Assembly (NCBI GenBank): GCA_014728045.1
Contig: WJMH01000015.1
Coordinates: forward strand, 210,479 to 274,478
Source: Candidatus Omnitrophota bacterium
GTDB taxonomy: Bacteria; Omnitrophota; Gorgyraeia; Tantalellales; Tantalellaceae
Direction of reading: 5' to 3'
DNA: 64,000 nt
The notes beneath the pieces are model-generated. The model was given only the letters and a program-made list of their open reading frames with translations. It was not told the DNA's origin and did no database searches. A program made the position numbers and the translations under genes. Below, piece after piece: positions 1 through 8,594 of this stretch; position 1 is the first letter of the stretch; each line of letters starts with the position of its first letter.

Positions 1-169
1 GCCTTTCGAACATCTCCCTGGCTATACCGCTCTTACCCGACCCGGACTCACCGGCAACTGTAATGATGTAACGGTCCGGCGAAGCCCTTACCTCCGGCAT
101 GAGTATGTCGACAAGTCCTCTGGCTACGGTCTCATGGTCTTTTTTTACTATTATCCTGTCACCGAACAT
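1..169 (-). CDS. P-loop kinase-like protein (5' part only)
   Basis: The N-terminal 56 residues of a protein that runs off the left edge. They contain a Walker A motif, GESGSGKS, at about residues 40-47, after a short region rich in charged residues. This spacing (P-loop near residue 40) suits small-molecule kinases such as uridine/cytidylate-kinase-like or zeta-type proteins, but the substrate-determining part is missing. The ATG at 169 lies 14 bases after the receiver gene's stop, so it is probably the last gene of the hybrid kinase operon. A signalling-linked kinase is only inference. Confidence 0.6.
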   Translation of the reverse strand, partial: MFGDRIIVKKDHETVARGLVDILMPEVRASPDRYIITVAGESGSGKSGIAREMFER

Positions 170-183
170 CTATGCGGTCCGTC

Positions 184-546
184 TCATATCATGGAACCTA
201 TCTTGTCCATAAGCTCGTTTATGGTCACCGGTTTCTGCAGAAAATCGACCTTCTTGAGCTTTTTCATGTATTCAAGGCCCTCCCCGTCAAGAACGCTTAT
301 GACCAGAACGGGTATATCCTTTTTCTTGGAATCCTCCCTCAGGCAGGCAAAGAAAGATTCGCCGTCCATCGGTTCCATGATTATGTCCAGGATCACCAGG
401 TCGAAAGTCTTCTCGGCCAGCCTCTTGAACGCCTTCCGGGCGTCACCTTCTATCTCTATGTCATATTCACCCTGCCTTGGCCTGAACATGTTCCTGTAAA
501 GTTTCTGCATCTCCAGATTGTCTTCGACTATCAAGATCTTTTTCAT
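184..546 (-). CDS. Single-domain response regulator (CheY-like receiver)
   Basis: A 120-residue receiver domain without an output domain. The acidic pocket (E8, D9), phosphoacceptor D54 in VILDII, S84 and K105 in LQKP are all present, so it should be phosphorylated. A good ribosome site (AGGAGG) precedes the ATG. It starts 15 bases after the stop of the multi-PAS hybrid kinase and is most likely its partner. Without a DNA-binding domain it must act through protein contacts or as a phosphorelay intermediate. Confidence 0.9.
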   Translation of the reverse strand: MKKILIVEDNLEMQKLYRNMFRPRQGEYDIEIEGDARKAFKRLAEKTFDLVILDIIMEPMDGESFFACLREDSKKKDIPVLVISVLDGEGLEYMKKLKKVDFLQKPVTINELMDKIGSMI

Positions 547-561
547 GCGTCTGCCTCCTGA

Positions 562-3500
562 TCATCCTTTGGGAAGCCTTACCACCGCGGTGGTACCCTT
601 GCCTCTTCCCGGTGATTCTATCCTTATCTGGCCATTATACATTTCGGATATATCCTTGCTAATGGAAAGACCAAGCCCCGTGCCCTCGACCGCGGGATGC
701 CTCTTGTAGAACTTATCGAATACCCTGTCAAGGTTATCTTTAGAGATGCCGCAGCCGGTGTCTTTGACCCTTATCTCGACAAAGCGGTCCTTGAGCCTGG
801 CCGTTATCGATATAGACCCCTTTTCGGTGAACTTGACCGCGTTCCCGATCAGGCAGTTTAGAAGTATCCTCAGGTCACGGCGGTCTATCTTGATCTTGTT
901 CGCCTTTTCTTCTATATCGACCTTGGTCCTTATCTTACCCCCATCCATCACCTTGGTTCGATCTCTCAATATGTCTTTCACTACAGCTTTGAGAGAAGAC
1001 CGTTCCTTCACGGCCCGGGATCCGGTCTTTCTCATATCCACCGTGGTGGAGGTCAGGATGGTATCTATATCCTTGCTCAGGAGCTTGAGGTTCCTGCTGA
1101 CTATATCTATGGATTCATTTATCTCCTTCATGTCGGAACGCTCTATATTGTCCCTGCAGACGTGGAGCGCCATCTGGGATACCGCGATGGGGGTTTTCAG
1201 ACCGTGCGTCACGTTCCGCACAAGATGCTGCTTCGCCTCCTCGGCCCTTTTCCTCTCGGTAATATCGATACCTGTGCCCAGAACGTAATGCCGCCCTTCC
1301 ATATCTATTTTCACGCCCGTAAAATGGTGCGGCAACCTCTCTCCGCTCATTGAGACCAGATCAGCTTCGACCGAAGACTCTCCCTTTTCGATGACCTCTT
1401 TTATGGTATCTTTGACCGCTTCTTTATCCTTGCCATCGAAAAAATCGGCCGGATCCATCTTTCTGATCTTGCCGGCGGGATAACCCGAAACCTCCTCCAG
1501 TCTTTTATTCCAGCGTATCATTCTGCCCGCCTCGTCAAAGAAATAAAATAACCCCGGAAGACTGGTTATGAGCTTCTCGGAGAAGTTCATCTCGCGCAGA
1601 AACTGCTTCTTGGCCTTTTTCCTCTCCGTGACATCGTTCGCGACGCTCAGGATCAGGCGCCTGCCGTCGGGCATCGTGCCCAGGGGAGCAGAACTGAAAT
1701 CCCATATCCTTTCCTCTCCGGACTTGGTCGTTATGGTATATTCGCCCTCATTAACGCGTTTTTTCAGAGCGTAAAGCTTATCGATATCCTTCTTGATGAT
1801 TTTTTTTCTTTTGCCGTAGGCCTTTTCAGTCCAGTCAGCTATGGTCGGTATCTCTTTATGTGTATATCCGGAGAGATCCGTCCAGGACCTGCTGATCTGC
1901 AAAATCTCTCCGTCTTCGCCATGAATGGCCATAGGAAAAGGCGAGTCCAGCACGGCGGACTTGAATCTCTGTTCGCTTTGCTTGAGAGCATCCACGGCTT
2001 TTTTCCGTTCAGTGATATCCCTGAATATCACCTGAGCCCCTGTGATCTTGCCGTCCGACCTGACCGGGGAACCGTTGGCTTCGGCGTATATTATCTTACC
2101 CTCCTTGGTCAATACAGGAAGCGGGTAATCGGTTATATTCTCCCCGTCCAGAAGCCTGTTAAAGGCTTTTACCAGTCTCGGCAGCTCCGAGGTAGGTATA
2201 TATTTGCTGAAATTAGTACCGGTGATCGCCGCCGGGGTATAGCCGGTGATTTTTTTCACGGAAGGGGAAACATATTTGAACTCACCTTTTCTGTTGAAAA
2301 GACATATAACATCGTAGCTTCTCTCGACTATGTTCTTGAACCTTCTCTCGCTCCTTATGAGAGCTTCCTCAGTCCTTTTGCGTTCGGTGATGTCCTGGAA
2401 GGTCCCTCTCAACTTGACGACCTTTCCGTTCCTTTCAACGGCCTCACCGATAGAAACTCCCCATTTTAAATTGCCTTTGGCGGTCCTGAAAGGCGCTTCA
2501 AAATATAATTTTTTGCCTTTTCTGAGAGTATCCTCAAGCTTATTCTTTAATTCTTCTCTGTATTCGGGAGGGTACCATCGGCTGATCTCGGAGATGTTCG
2601 GAACGGGAGCGCCTTCATCTATATCGAGGATATCATACAGCCCTTTCGTCCAGATCGATCTTCCGCCTGCTTCAATATCCATTTCCCAGGCACCTATCTT
2701 GCCGATGCTTTCGGCCTGGCCAAGGAGCCTCTCCCTTTCTTTGAGCTGCTCTTCAGCCTGTTTCTTCTCTATCGCCCTTTCCAGTACGGCGCTCAACGTG
2801 TTTAGCAGTTCTCTTTCCTCTTTGAGGAAAGGCCCCTCATCCTGCCGGGGCTTTTCAAAAAGATAGAACACTTCGATACTTCCTTCTTTCTTACCAAAGA
2901 CGTTAATGTCCTTGGTAAGATTCCATTTCGTCTGCCTGAACGGCGAGGAAGTAAATTCCCTCCCCCTGAAGGTTATCCTGCAACAGGTGATATCAGGATA
3001 CTGCCAAGCGGACGGTATCGATCCGGTAAGCTCCCGGAATATTTCATCCAGGGAGGCATCGGGTCTTTCGACAAGCCTGCTGATCTCATAAAGAAGCTTG
3101 AGCTCCTTCACCCTTTCACCGAGATCATGCGTTCGCTTAAGCAGGGTGTCTTCGGCCTTCTTTCGATCTGTAATGTCGTGTATGGTATGGACAAAATCCG
3201 TTATCTGCCCGGAAGGGCCGAGAACAGGATCGGCGGTGATACTGACCCATTTGCCGTCAAGGTTGAACTCCGATGTTTCCCTTCTTTTGGAAAAAAGGGC
3301 CTTGTGCACGGGACACTCTTTCTCCGGGATAACACCCTTATGCACAAGGTCGCAACAGTTGGCCCCGGTCAAAATATCCTCTTCCACCGAGAACATCTCC
3401 GCCATGGTCCTGTTGCATCTTTTAATCTTCCTGTCCACCCCGATAAGGCACACAGCGTCATGTAAAGCGTTGAAAGACACATTCCATTCTCTGGCGCCAT

Positions 3501-3915
3501 CAAGGAGAGCTTTCCGCATTGCCTCGGTCCTCAGGTTCAGTCTTGTGCTCTTTATGGCCTGTTCGACCGCCGGCACCAGAAAACCAAGGGTATCCTTGTC
3601 GACGTAATCATCGGCGCCCGCTTTCATGGAATTGACGGCTGCCGCCTCGCCGATCGTGCCGGAAACTATAACGAACGGGGTGACTTTATCTTTTCCGCCG
3701 GCTATTTCAAGAGCTTTGAGGCCGCTGAAGGTGGGAAGCTTGTAATCGGCGAGTATAGCGTCCCAGCCGCCCTTTGTAAGGGCCTTCCTCATCTCCGGCT
3801 CGGTCTCGACCCTCTTATAAGAAACTTCATACCCTTCCTTCTGGAGGGTATTAACCATTAGCAGGGCGTCATTCTCGTTATCCTCTACTATGAGTAACTT
3901 TAGTTCCTTAGGCAT
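562..3915 (-). CDS. Multi-PAS hybrid sensor histidine kinase with N-terminal receiver
   Basis: A very long (1117 residue) soluble kinase with no membrane segment. Order: receiver domain 1-125 with phosphoacceptor D57, PAS about 140-250, GAF-like about 265-390, four more PAS domains to about 895 (each closed by a D-I/V-TERK motif), HisKA with H904 in THGLKTP, and a HATPase domain with the N box (NAVKF), DTGCGIS and GTGLGLS. The N-terminal receiver means it can take phosphate or a regulatory input from another kinase while the PAS/GAF row reads cytoplasmic signals. The receiver protein at 184-546 is the likely output partner. Translation starts after a weak AAAAGG site, behind a leader with a small ORF and terminator. 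Confidence 0.92.
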   Translation of the reverse strand: MPKELKLLIVEDNENDALLMVNTLQKEGYEVSYKRVETEPEMRKALTKGGWDAILADYKLPTFSGLKALEIAGGKDKVTPFVIVSGTIGEAAAVNSMKAGADDYVDKDTLGFLVPAVEQAIKSTRLNLRTEAMRKALLDGAREWNVSFNALHDAVCLIGVDRKIKRCNRTMAEMFSVEEDILTGANCCDLVHKGVIPEKECPVHKALFSKRRETSEFNLDGKWVSITADPVLGPSGQITDFVHTIHDITDRKKAEDTLLKRTHDLGERVKELKLLYEISRLVERPDASLDEIFRELTGSIPSAWQYPDITCCRITFRGREFTSSPFRQTKWNLTKDINVFGKKEGSIEVFYLFEKPRQDEGPFLKEERELLNTLSAVLERAIEKKQAEEQLKERERLLGQAESIGKIGAWEMDIEAGGRSIWTKGLYDILDIDEGAPVPNISEISRWYPPEYREELKNKLEDTLRKGKKLYFEAPFRTAKGNLKWGVSIGEAVERNGKVVKLRGTFQDITERKRTEEALIRSERRFKNIVERSYDVICLFNRKGEFKYVSPSVKKITGYTPAAITGTNFSKYIPTSELPRLVKAFNRLLDGENITDYPLPVLTKEGKIIYAEANGSPVRSDGKITGAQVIFRDITERKKAVDALKQSEQRFKSAVLDSPFPMAIHGEDGEILQISRSWTDLSGYTHKEIPTIADWTEKAYGKRKKIIKKDIDKLYALKKRVNEGEYTITTKSGEERIWDFSSAPLGTMPDGRRLILSVANDVTERKKAKKQFLREMNFSEKLITSLPGLFYFFDEAGRMIRWNKRLEEVSGYPAGKIRKMDPADFFDGKDKEAVKDTIKEVIEKGESSVEADLVSMSGERLPHHFTGVKIDMEGRHYVLGTGIDITERKRAEEAKQHLVRNVTHGLKTPIAVSQMALHVCRDNIERSDMKEINESIDIVSRNLKLLSKDIDTILTSTTVDMRKTGSRAVKERSSLKAVVKDILRDRTKVMDGGKIRTKVDIEEKANKIKIDRRDLRILLNCLIGNAVKFTEKGSISITARLKDRFVEIRVKDTGCGISKDNLDRVFDKFYKRHPAVEGTGLGLSISKDISEMYNGQIRIESPGRGKGTTAVVRLPKG

Positions 3916-3934
3916 TTTAAAACCTTTTTAAGAT

Positions 3935-3972
3935 GAAAAAAGCGACCCTCATTCTATTGATGAAAGGTCGCC
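3935..3972 (-). terminator. Intrinsic terminator in the leader of the hybrid kinase gene
   Basis: On the minus strand GCGACC and GGTCGC arms (3971-3966 and 3947-3942) form a hairpin with an additional CAT/ATG pairing inside, followed directly by TTTTTT. It lies 20 bases before the kinase start and after a predicted promoter, so it can act as an attenuator. It may also end the upstream thi operon, whose last gene stops at 4120. Confidence 0.7.
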
Positions 3973-4005
3973 TGTTAAGATCATGCCTGTCAAACCGGAT
4001 CCCAT
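3949..4005 (-). CDS. Possible 18-residue leader peptide
   Basis: A small ORF encoding MGSGLTGMILTGDLSSIE. It has a strong ribosome site, AAGGGAG, five bases before its ATG, better than that of the downstream kinase. Its stop codon lies inside the terminator hairpin at 3942-3971, so a ribosome finishing the peptide would cover the hairpin. That geometry fits translation-coupled attenuation. There is no run of a single amino acid that would name a regulating tRNA. Not matched to any known peptide. Confidence 0.35.
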   Translation of the reverse strand: MGSGLTGMILTGDLSSIE

Positions 4006-4057
4006 ATCCACTCCCTTGAACAGATGGTCCAAAATGGTTTATATACAACCGGTTTTT

Positions 4058-4086
4058 ATTTTAACTCCACGGGAACCCGACCGCAA
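4058..4086 (-). promoter_or_regulatory. Predicted sigma70-type promoter for the hybrid kinase operon
   Basis: TTGCGG (4086-4081) and TAAAAT (4063-4058) are separated by 17 bases. Transcription would begin near 4051 and give a leader of about 135 bases that contains the small ORF and the terminator. Confidence 0.5.
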
Positions 4087-4119
4087 GCATTACTTTCTAT
4101 TTACGGACATTTGATCCGG

Positions 4120-4728
4120 TCATCCGATGACATGTTTGAGGATAACGTCAGCCTGTTTGGCCGCCGCTATGTTGACCCGCGGGGAAAAAGGCGGCCGCGA
4201 ATCAGTGTCCGAGACCTGGTCGCCGATCATTACGAGGTTCTCTTTTATCTTCATGATCCTGATATCATCGCTGGATCCGTATCCGCCTATCCCCGAAACG
4301 GAAACTATGAACTTTCCCGAGGGAAGGAGCTCGCCGACAAGCATGCTCTTTGCTTCGGCGTTATCGAGCGCCTCTACCACGATATCGCAGCCGGAGAAGA
4401 ACCGCCGGGCATGACCGGGCTTTAATTGCCCGGTAACCGCTTCAAGCTCGATATCGGGGTTTATCCTCCGCAAGTTCGCCTCGAGCGCCTTGACCTTCTC
4501 CATGCCGACCTGGTCGATGAAAAAGAACTGCCTGTTTAGGTTAGAATGCTCCACCCTGTCGAGATCTATGATCCTGAAAGACCTGAAACCGCATCTGACC
4601 AGATTGACCGCGCAATTGGACCCCAAACCTCCGGACCCGGCGATGCCGATCCTGGCCGAGCTCACTTTCCGGAAGGAGTCCTCTCCTATCCCTTCGAGCA
4701 GACTTTTTTCAAAAGCGTTCAGATTCAT
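4120..4728 (-). CDS. thiF: Short-form ThiF, sulfur-carrier adenylyltransferase
   Basis: A 202-residue E1-like enzyme that adenylates the C-terminal glycine of ThiS so that sulfur can be loaded for thiazole synthesis. The nucleotide-binding GSGGLGSN motif (about 31-38), the ID-D-R-V-E-SNLNRQ segment and a later D-N pair in the EALDNAEAK loop are present. It is shorter than E. coli ThiF and lacks the C-terminal pair of CxxC zinc motifs, as in the clostridial short forms. Its start overlaps thiH by four bases (ATGA), indicating translational coupling at the end of the thi operon. Confidence 0.9.
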   Translation of the reverse strand: MNLNAFEKSLLEGIGEDSFRKVSSARIGIAGSGGLGSNCAVNLVRCGFRSFRIIDLDRVEHSNLNRQFFFIDQVGMEKVKALEANLRRINPDIELEAVTGQLKPGHARRFFSGCDIVVEALDNAEAKSMLVGELLPSGKFIVSVSGIGGYGSSDDIRIMKIKENLVMIGDQVSDTDSRPPFSPRVNIAAAKQADVILKHVIG

Positions 4729-5837
4729 ACCGTCATCCAGTCCTGTAAAACAGCCTGATAACCTTTCGCCCTAAGCATCTCCCTGATCTGGGCGACGTCC
4801 CTTTCGTCGGATATACGGAACTGCATGTCCATGATATCCTCCCCTTTACTCTGGGTGTGGCCGCCGACCGAAGTGGTGGACCCGGCGGATATCCTGGTAA
4901 CGCCAAGCGGCATGAGGTTCTCCCTGAAAGAAGGCTCTTCCCGGGTTGATATCGTAATGCCCTGCCTGGGAAGGAAAAGCCTCATGGCCATCACCACCTG
5001 GGCGATATCACGGTCACTCACCGGGTGGGCTGCCCGGAAACCGCCCGCGGTGGGCCTCAGCCTGGGCAGTGATACCCCCACTTCGGCTTCGGGGAATTTC
5101 TCGCAGAGGTACCTGGCGTGAAGCGCCATAAGGAAAACGTCCCTCCGCCACGGGGCCAGTCCTAGAAGGGCCCCGATATTCACCGCCCTCATCCCTTTTC
5201 TTAAAGCCCTTTCCGGGGCGTCCAGCCTGAAACGGTAATCTCTCTTGGGTCCCGAGGGATGCACCTTCCGGTAAATATCCTCCTGATAGGTCTCCTGGTA
5301 TATGGTAAGCCCGTCAACGCCCTCCTTTATCAGCAGAGCGTATTCCTCCTCTTCGAGGGAATAGATCTCAACGGAGATTGAACTGAAGTATCTTCTCAAT
5401 ACCCTGAGGCAGTCTATTATGTAGGATACCGGGCTTTCTTTGCGGGACCCCCCGGTCAGAAGAAGGACGTGCCTGAGACCCGTCGAGGAAATGAAAGAAG
5501 CCTCCTTTTCAACCTGTATCAGAGTAAGCTTTTTCCTGGGTATGTCGCTGGAAGAGTTGAACCCGCAATAAAGGCACCGGTTCTGGCAATAGTTCGAGAC
5601 GTATATCGGCGTGTAGAGCTGTATGGTGCGCCCGAAATGCTTAAGGGTGATCCGGTGCGCCTTTTGCGCTATTCGTTCGAGATGAGCGGCCGCGTAAGGG
5701 GAAAGTAGCGCGATCAGACCTTTTTCGCCTACCCTTTCGCCGCCGAGAGCTCCGCAAAGACCGCTTTCGTCGGCAGCTGTAAAGGCGCTCTCCAGATCGA
5801 ATTGGCTATATTCCTTTAGAATATCATGATAACTCAT
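4725..5837 (-). CDS. thiH: 2-iminoacetate synthase ThiH (radical SAM)
   Basis: A 370-residue radical SAM enzyme that cleaves tyrosine to 2-iminoacetate (dehydroglycine) and p-cresol, supplying the C-N part of the thiazole ring in anaerobes. The CxxxCxxC cluster motif is seen as [10 protein letters not shown] near residue 88, preceded by YVSNY as usual in ThiH, and the C-terminal BATS region with the GSTTSVGGH stretch is intact. Length is normal for the family. It overlaps thiG upstream and thiF downstream by four bases each. Choosing ThiH rather than oxygen-dependent ThiO fits an anaerobe. Confidence 0.95.
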   Translation of the reverse strand: MSYHDILKEYSQFDLESAFTAADESGLCGALGGERVGEKGLIALLSPYAAAHLERIAQKAHRITLKHFGRTIQLYTPIYVSNYCQNRCLYCGFNSSSDIPRKKLTLIQVEKEASFISSTGLRHVLLLTGGSRKESPVSYIIDCLRVLRRYFSSISVEIYSLEEEEYALLIKEGVDGLTIYQETYQEDIYRKVHPSGPKRDYRFRLDAPERALRKGMRAVNIGALLGLAPWRRDVFLMALHARYLCEKFPEAEVGVSLPRLRPTAGGFRAAHPVSDRDIAQVVMAMRLFLPRQGITISTREEPSFRENLMPLGVTRISAGSTTSVGGHTQSKGEDIMDMQFRISDERDVAQIREMLRAKGYQAVLQDWMTV

Positions 5838-6619
5838 CTTAAGAAGCCCGTTAAGGGTGATGAGGCGCTGGCTTTTCCCTCGGGGGACATTTGTCCGGAG
5901 AGATAGGAACGTCTACCCGCCCTTACGGCCATCGCGAAGGCCTCGGCCATTCCCGCCGGGTCGCCCGCGACCGCCAGGGCGGTGTTCACCAGGACCGCCG
6001 CGCACCCCATTTCCATGCATTCGGCGGCGTGGGAGGGACTTCCCAGACCGGCGTCCACTACCACGGGAACGTCCAGCTCGCTTATCATTATCTTCACAAT
6101 TTCCCCTGTCTTGAGCCCCCTGCCGGTACCTATCGGTGAGCCCAGGGGCATTACAGCGCTTGCGCCGACGGCCTGGAGCCTTTTTGCCACGGAAAGGTCC
6201 GGGCTCATGTAGGGAAGCACGGTGAAACCTTCTTTCACCAGTATCTCGGTCGCCTTCAGCGTCTCGATATTATCCGGAAGAAGATACCTGTTATCGGCGA
6301 TGACCTCGATCTTGACCCAGTTGCCGCAACCCATTGCCCTGGCCAGGCGCGCTATCCTTACCGCCTCATCCGCGTCCCTTGCCCCGGAAGTATTGGGCAT
6401 GAGGATGCACCTGTCGGGAATATGGTCAAGTATGTTCTCCTCCCGGGAAGAAGTATCAACCCTCCTCAGGGCGACGGTCACTATATCGCTTCCCGCCGAC
6501 TCGACGACCTCGCGCACGAGGCGCTTGTCCGCGAACTTCCCCGTTCCCATGAACAGGCGGCTTTTTATCTTCCTTCCGCCTATCTCCAGCATGTCTTCCA
6601 TTTTATCCACCTCCGACAA
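5834..6619 (-). CDS. thiG: Thiazole synthase ThiG
   Basis: A 261-residue TIM-barrel enzyme that condenses deoxyxylulose phosphate, dehydroglycine and ThiS-thiocarboxylate into the thiazole phosphate. The [13 protein letters not shown] segment, the lysine in KIEVIAD, and the phosphate-binding [11 protein letters not shown] segment are present. The start given overlaps the end of thiS by 17 bases; a methionine at residue 7 (MEDMLEIGG) is an alternative start. Part of the riboswitch-controlled thiESGHF operon. Confidence 0.95.
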   Translation of the reverse strand: MSEVDKMEDMLEIGGRKIKSRLFMGTGKFADKRLVREVVESAGSDIVTVALRRVDTSSREENILDHIPDRCILMPNTSGARDADEAVRIARLARAMGCGNWVKIEVIADNRYLLPDNIETLKATEILVKEGFTVLPYMSPDLSVAKRLQAVGASAVMPLGSPIGTGRGLKTGEIVKIMISELDVPVVVDAGLGSPSHAAECMEMGCAAVLVNTALAVAGDPAGMAEAFAMAVRAGRRSYLSGQMSPEGKASASSPLTGFLR

Positions 6620-6809
6620 AACTCACTATTTCGATATTGTCATCCTCCCCGAGCCGGACCTCGTACCACCTGTCCCTGGGAAGTATGTTATAGTTATGCT
6701 CAACGACCACTCTGGCCGGGTCAAGGCCCCTTACCGTCACCAGTTCGCCGACCGTCATATCTGCTTCTATCATCTGCTGGATGCCGTTAACCTTTATTTC
6801 CACGATCAA
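6603..6809 (-). CDS. thiS: Sulfur carrier protein ThiS
   Basis: A 68-residue ubiquitin-fold sulfur carrier. It ends in VGGG; the terminal glycine is adenylated by ThiF and converted to a thiocarboxylate that donates sulfur to ThiG. The usual family ending is a di-glycine, so the three glycines are still functional. It overlaps thiE by four bases and thiG by 17, which supports a tightly coupled operon. Confidence 0.93.
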   Translation of the reverse strand: MIVEIKVNGIQQMIEADMTVGELVTVRGLDPARVVVEHNYNILPRDRWYEVRLGEDDNIEIVSFVGGG

Positions 6810-7453
6810 TCCTTCTTCCTGAAACTTGTTATCTTTTTCTTAAGCCGCCTTGTCTCTTCAGCCACGTCCCGGGCGGCAGTGATAGCCCTTATGAGGGCTA
6901 TATTCCTCGCCCCCGCGGCCATAACGCTGTCGATATTAGCAAGGTCGATCCCGCCTATGAAGACGACGGGCTTGGCGGCCTCCTCCAGCACCGTGCCCGC
7001 ATCCGCCAGGCCAATGGAATAATCCTTGGTCCTCGTCGAAAAGATCGGCCCGTACGCGATATAATCGGCATCCGAACGGTTGGCCTTCTCGAACTGCTCT
7101 ACCGAATGGGTGGAGACGCCTATCATCCTGCCCTCACCCATGATATCCCGCACAACTTCAAGCGGGTACTTCTCAAGATCTTCCTGCCCCAGGTGCACAC
7201 CTTCGGCATCCGTCTGGTCGGCCACGAAAGGATCGTCATTGACTATGAAAATGGCTCCTGCCGCTGAACAAAGCTTTCTCAGCTTCCTCCCCAGCTTGAT
7301 AAGTTCGTCCTTCGGTTTAGTCTTCTCTCGCATCTGGAGTATGTCGACCCCGGCGGAAAGCGCTTCTTCCGCCACTTCGAGAGTGCTTCTTCCCGCGGAA
7401 TATTCCTCGCTTGTCACCAGATAAAGACTGTGATCGGTTATCCTTGCCACCAT
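6806..7453 (-). CDS. thiE: Thiamine phosphate synthase ThiE
   Basis: A 215-residue TIM-barrel enzyme joining hydroxymethylpyrimidine pyrophosphate and thiazole phosphate to thiamine phosphate. Family motifs LQMREK, INDDP-like VNDDPFVAD, VHLGQED, YIAYGPIFSTRTK and the glycine-rich FIGGID phosphate loop are present. An upstream in-frame GTG at 7489 and ATG at 7477 would encode 12 extra residues, but these lie inside the riboswitch terminator hairpin; the ATG at 7453 follows a GGGGG ribosome site and begins MVARITDHSLYLVT, which fits the family start. First gene of the thi operon. Confidence 0.93.
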   Translation of the reverse strand: MVARITDHSLYLVTSEEYSAGRSTLEVAEEALSAGVDILQMREKTKPKDELIKLGRKLRKLCSAAGAIFIVNDDPFVADQTDAEGVHLGQEDLEKYPLEVVRDIMGEGRMIGVSTHSVEQFEKANRSDADYIAYGPIFSTRTKDYSIGLADAGTVLEEAAKPVVFIGGIDLANIDSVMAAGARNIALIRAITAARDVAEETRRLKKKITSFRKKD

Positions 7454-7462
7454 GCCCCCAAC

Positions 7463-7494
7463 TAAGAAAAGACCCATGCCTCTGCGCACGGGTC
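7463..7494 (-). terminator. Expression-platform terminator of the TPP riboswitch
   Basis: On the minus strand GACCCGTG (7494-7487) pairs with CATGGGTC (7478-7471) and is followed by TTTTC. It sits between the TPP aptamer and the thiE ribosome site, so ligand-bound RNA would stop here. Confidence 0.85.
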
Positions 7495-7504
7495 CATGTA
7501 AAAA

Positions 7505-7600
7505 GAGACCTGTCTCCCTACGCTGGCATTATCCAGATCAGGTTCTGTGGGTAATCCGCTTACGCCTGCGAAACTCTCAGGGCGACACACGCCCTCCCCT
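7505..7600 (-). promoter_or_regulatory. TPP riboswitch (THI element)
   Basis: The minus strand contains the hallmark blocks of the TPP aptamer in order: CTGAGAG, then ACCTGATCTGGATAATGCCA and GCGTAGGGAG. The pyrophosphate- and pyrimidine-sensing helices can be folded from these. It directly precedes the terminator and the thiESGHF operon and should repress it when thiamine pyrophosphate is abundant. Confidence 0.95.
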
Positions 7601-7610
7601 TTCGTATATT

Positions 7611-7639
7611 ATTAAAACATACGGGCCTGAGCCTGTCAA
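7611..7639 (-). promoter_or_regulatory. Promoter of the thi operon
   Basis: TTGACA (7639-7634) and TTTAAT (7616-7611) with a 17-base spacer on the minus strand. The -35 box overlaps the stop codon of the upstream ttcA-like gene. Transcription would start a few bases before the TPP aptamer. Confidence 0.65.
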
Positions 7640-8412
7640 TCAGGCTTTTTTTGATGCGGGAGAGGCTGTTCCTCTTGGGGCGTGAGCGCGATGTAATCTT
7701 GTCTGATCCTTGAGATGCTGTTAAAAATGTTCGTGCTTATATTGATCCCCGGGGTAAGCTTCCCGGTCTCCCTGATGAATTTCTTGATGAGGTTCCGCTT
7801 GGAATCCTCGCCGAAGGGACAGTTGAACTTCTCCTGGGGGAATCCGGATTCCCTGGCGAACCTGCTTATCCACTTCTCCTCGACGTAACACAAGGGTCTT
7901 ATTAGGGTTATTTTGCCGGCAAACATTTCCTGTTTGGGATTCATCGCGGATATTTCACCGTTAAAGAGCAGGTTCATCAGCATCGTCTCGGCTATATCGT
8001 CCTTGTGATGGCCCAGGGCGACTTTATTGCACCTCATTTCGGCGGCGGTCTGGAATATCACCTTCCTCCTGTTCCATGAGCACCAGAAACAGGAGGTCTC
8101 TCCCTCGCGGTCAAGCACGTTCATTTTCCTGACGGTGTAGTCGATACCGGCTTGCCGGAATAGCTTTTCCGCGGCGCGACGCTGCCCGGACATATCTACA
8201 GGCAGATCCGGCTCGACATATATCCCCAGAAGGGTAAACCCGACCGGTGCCCATGTACTTATCGCGCTGAGAAGGGTGAGCATGGTAAGGCTATCCTTGC
8301 CTCCGGACACAGCGATAAGTATCCTGTCCTCCTGCTCTATCAGCTGGTGATCATGGATGGCCTTTCCTATCTTTGAGTTTATCCGCGCGCCTGTTTCAGT
8401 GAGGTTCCTCAT
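7636..8412 (-). CDS. ttcA: TtcA-like tRNA 2-thiolation ATPase
   Basis: A 258-residue PP-loop enzyme of the TtcA/TilS superfamily. It has the ATP-pyrophosphatase motif SGGKDS (about 35-40), a CFWC pair near residue 108, a GHHKDDIAET motif and a further cysteine in the NCPFG segment. The cysteines fit the 4Fe-4S binding seen in TtcA, which thiolates cytidine 32 of tRNA. Length is slightly short for TtcA, and related archaeal-type thiolases (TtuA/Ncs6) are possible, but those carry extra zinc fingers that are absent here. It is the first gene after a strong promoter, upstream of the riboswitch. Confidence 0.82.
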   Translation of the reverse strand: MRNLTETGARINSKIGKAIHDHQLIEQEDRILIAVSGGKDSLTMLTLLSAISTWAPVGFTLLGIYVEPDLPVDMSGQRRAAEKLFRQAGIDYTVRKMNVLDREGETSCFWCSWNRRKVIFQTAAEMRCNKVALGHHKDDIAETMLMNLLFNGEISAMNPKQEMFAGKITLIRPLCYVEEKWISRFARESGFPQEKFNCPFGEDSKRNLIKKFIRETGKLTPGINISTNIFNSISRIRQDYIALTPQEEQPLPHQKKPD

Positions 8413-8454
8413 ATGCGTCCCTTACGACTTTTTCATTATCTTTATCATACCATG

Positions 8455-8483
8455 ATTATATACTTTCACGCGCGCTAACGCAA
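8455..8483 (-). promoter_or_regulatory. Promoter of the ttcA-like gene
   Basis: TTGCGT (8483-8478) and a perfect TATAAT (8460-8455) separated by 17 bases on the minus strand; the gene starts at 8412 after an AAGGGA ribosome site. Confidence 0.7.
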
Positions 8484-8540
8484 TCCAATTGCCTGCACGG
8501 AGACTTTCTCCGGCAGACTCTTCCATGTGAAGTATTTTAT

Positions 8541-8570
8541 TTGAAAAATGGCGCCCGGATGCCTTACAAT
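8541..8570 (+). promoter_or_regulatory. Promoter of the SpoU/TrmH methyltransferase gene
   Basis: TTGAAA (8541-8546) and TACAAT (8565-8570) with an 18-base spacer on the plus strand. Transcription starting near 8577 makes the ATG at 8595 the first usable start. It is the only well-placed plus-strand promoter in front of an annotated gene in this window. Confidence 0.6.
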
Positions 8571-8594
8571 ACGAAAAGAAAAGGAAAAAATAAC

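Noticed and set aside
7618-7650. Plus-strand terminator (GCCTGA/TCAGGC then seven Ts)
   Set aside because: No plus-strand gene precedes it; the T run is the complement of Lys codons at the end of the ttcA-like gene, so the resemblance is probably by chance.
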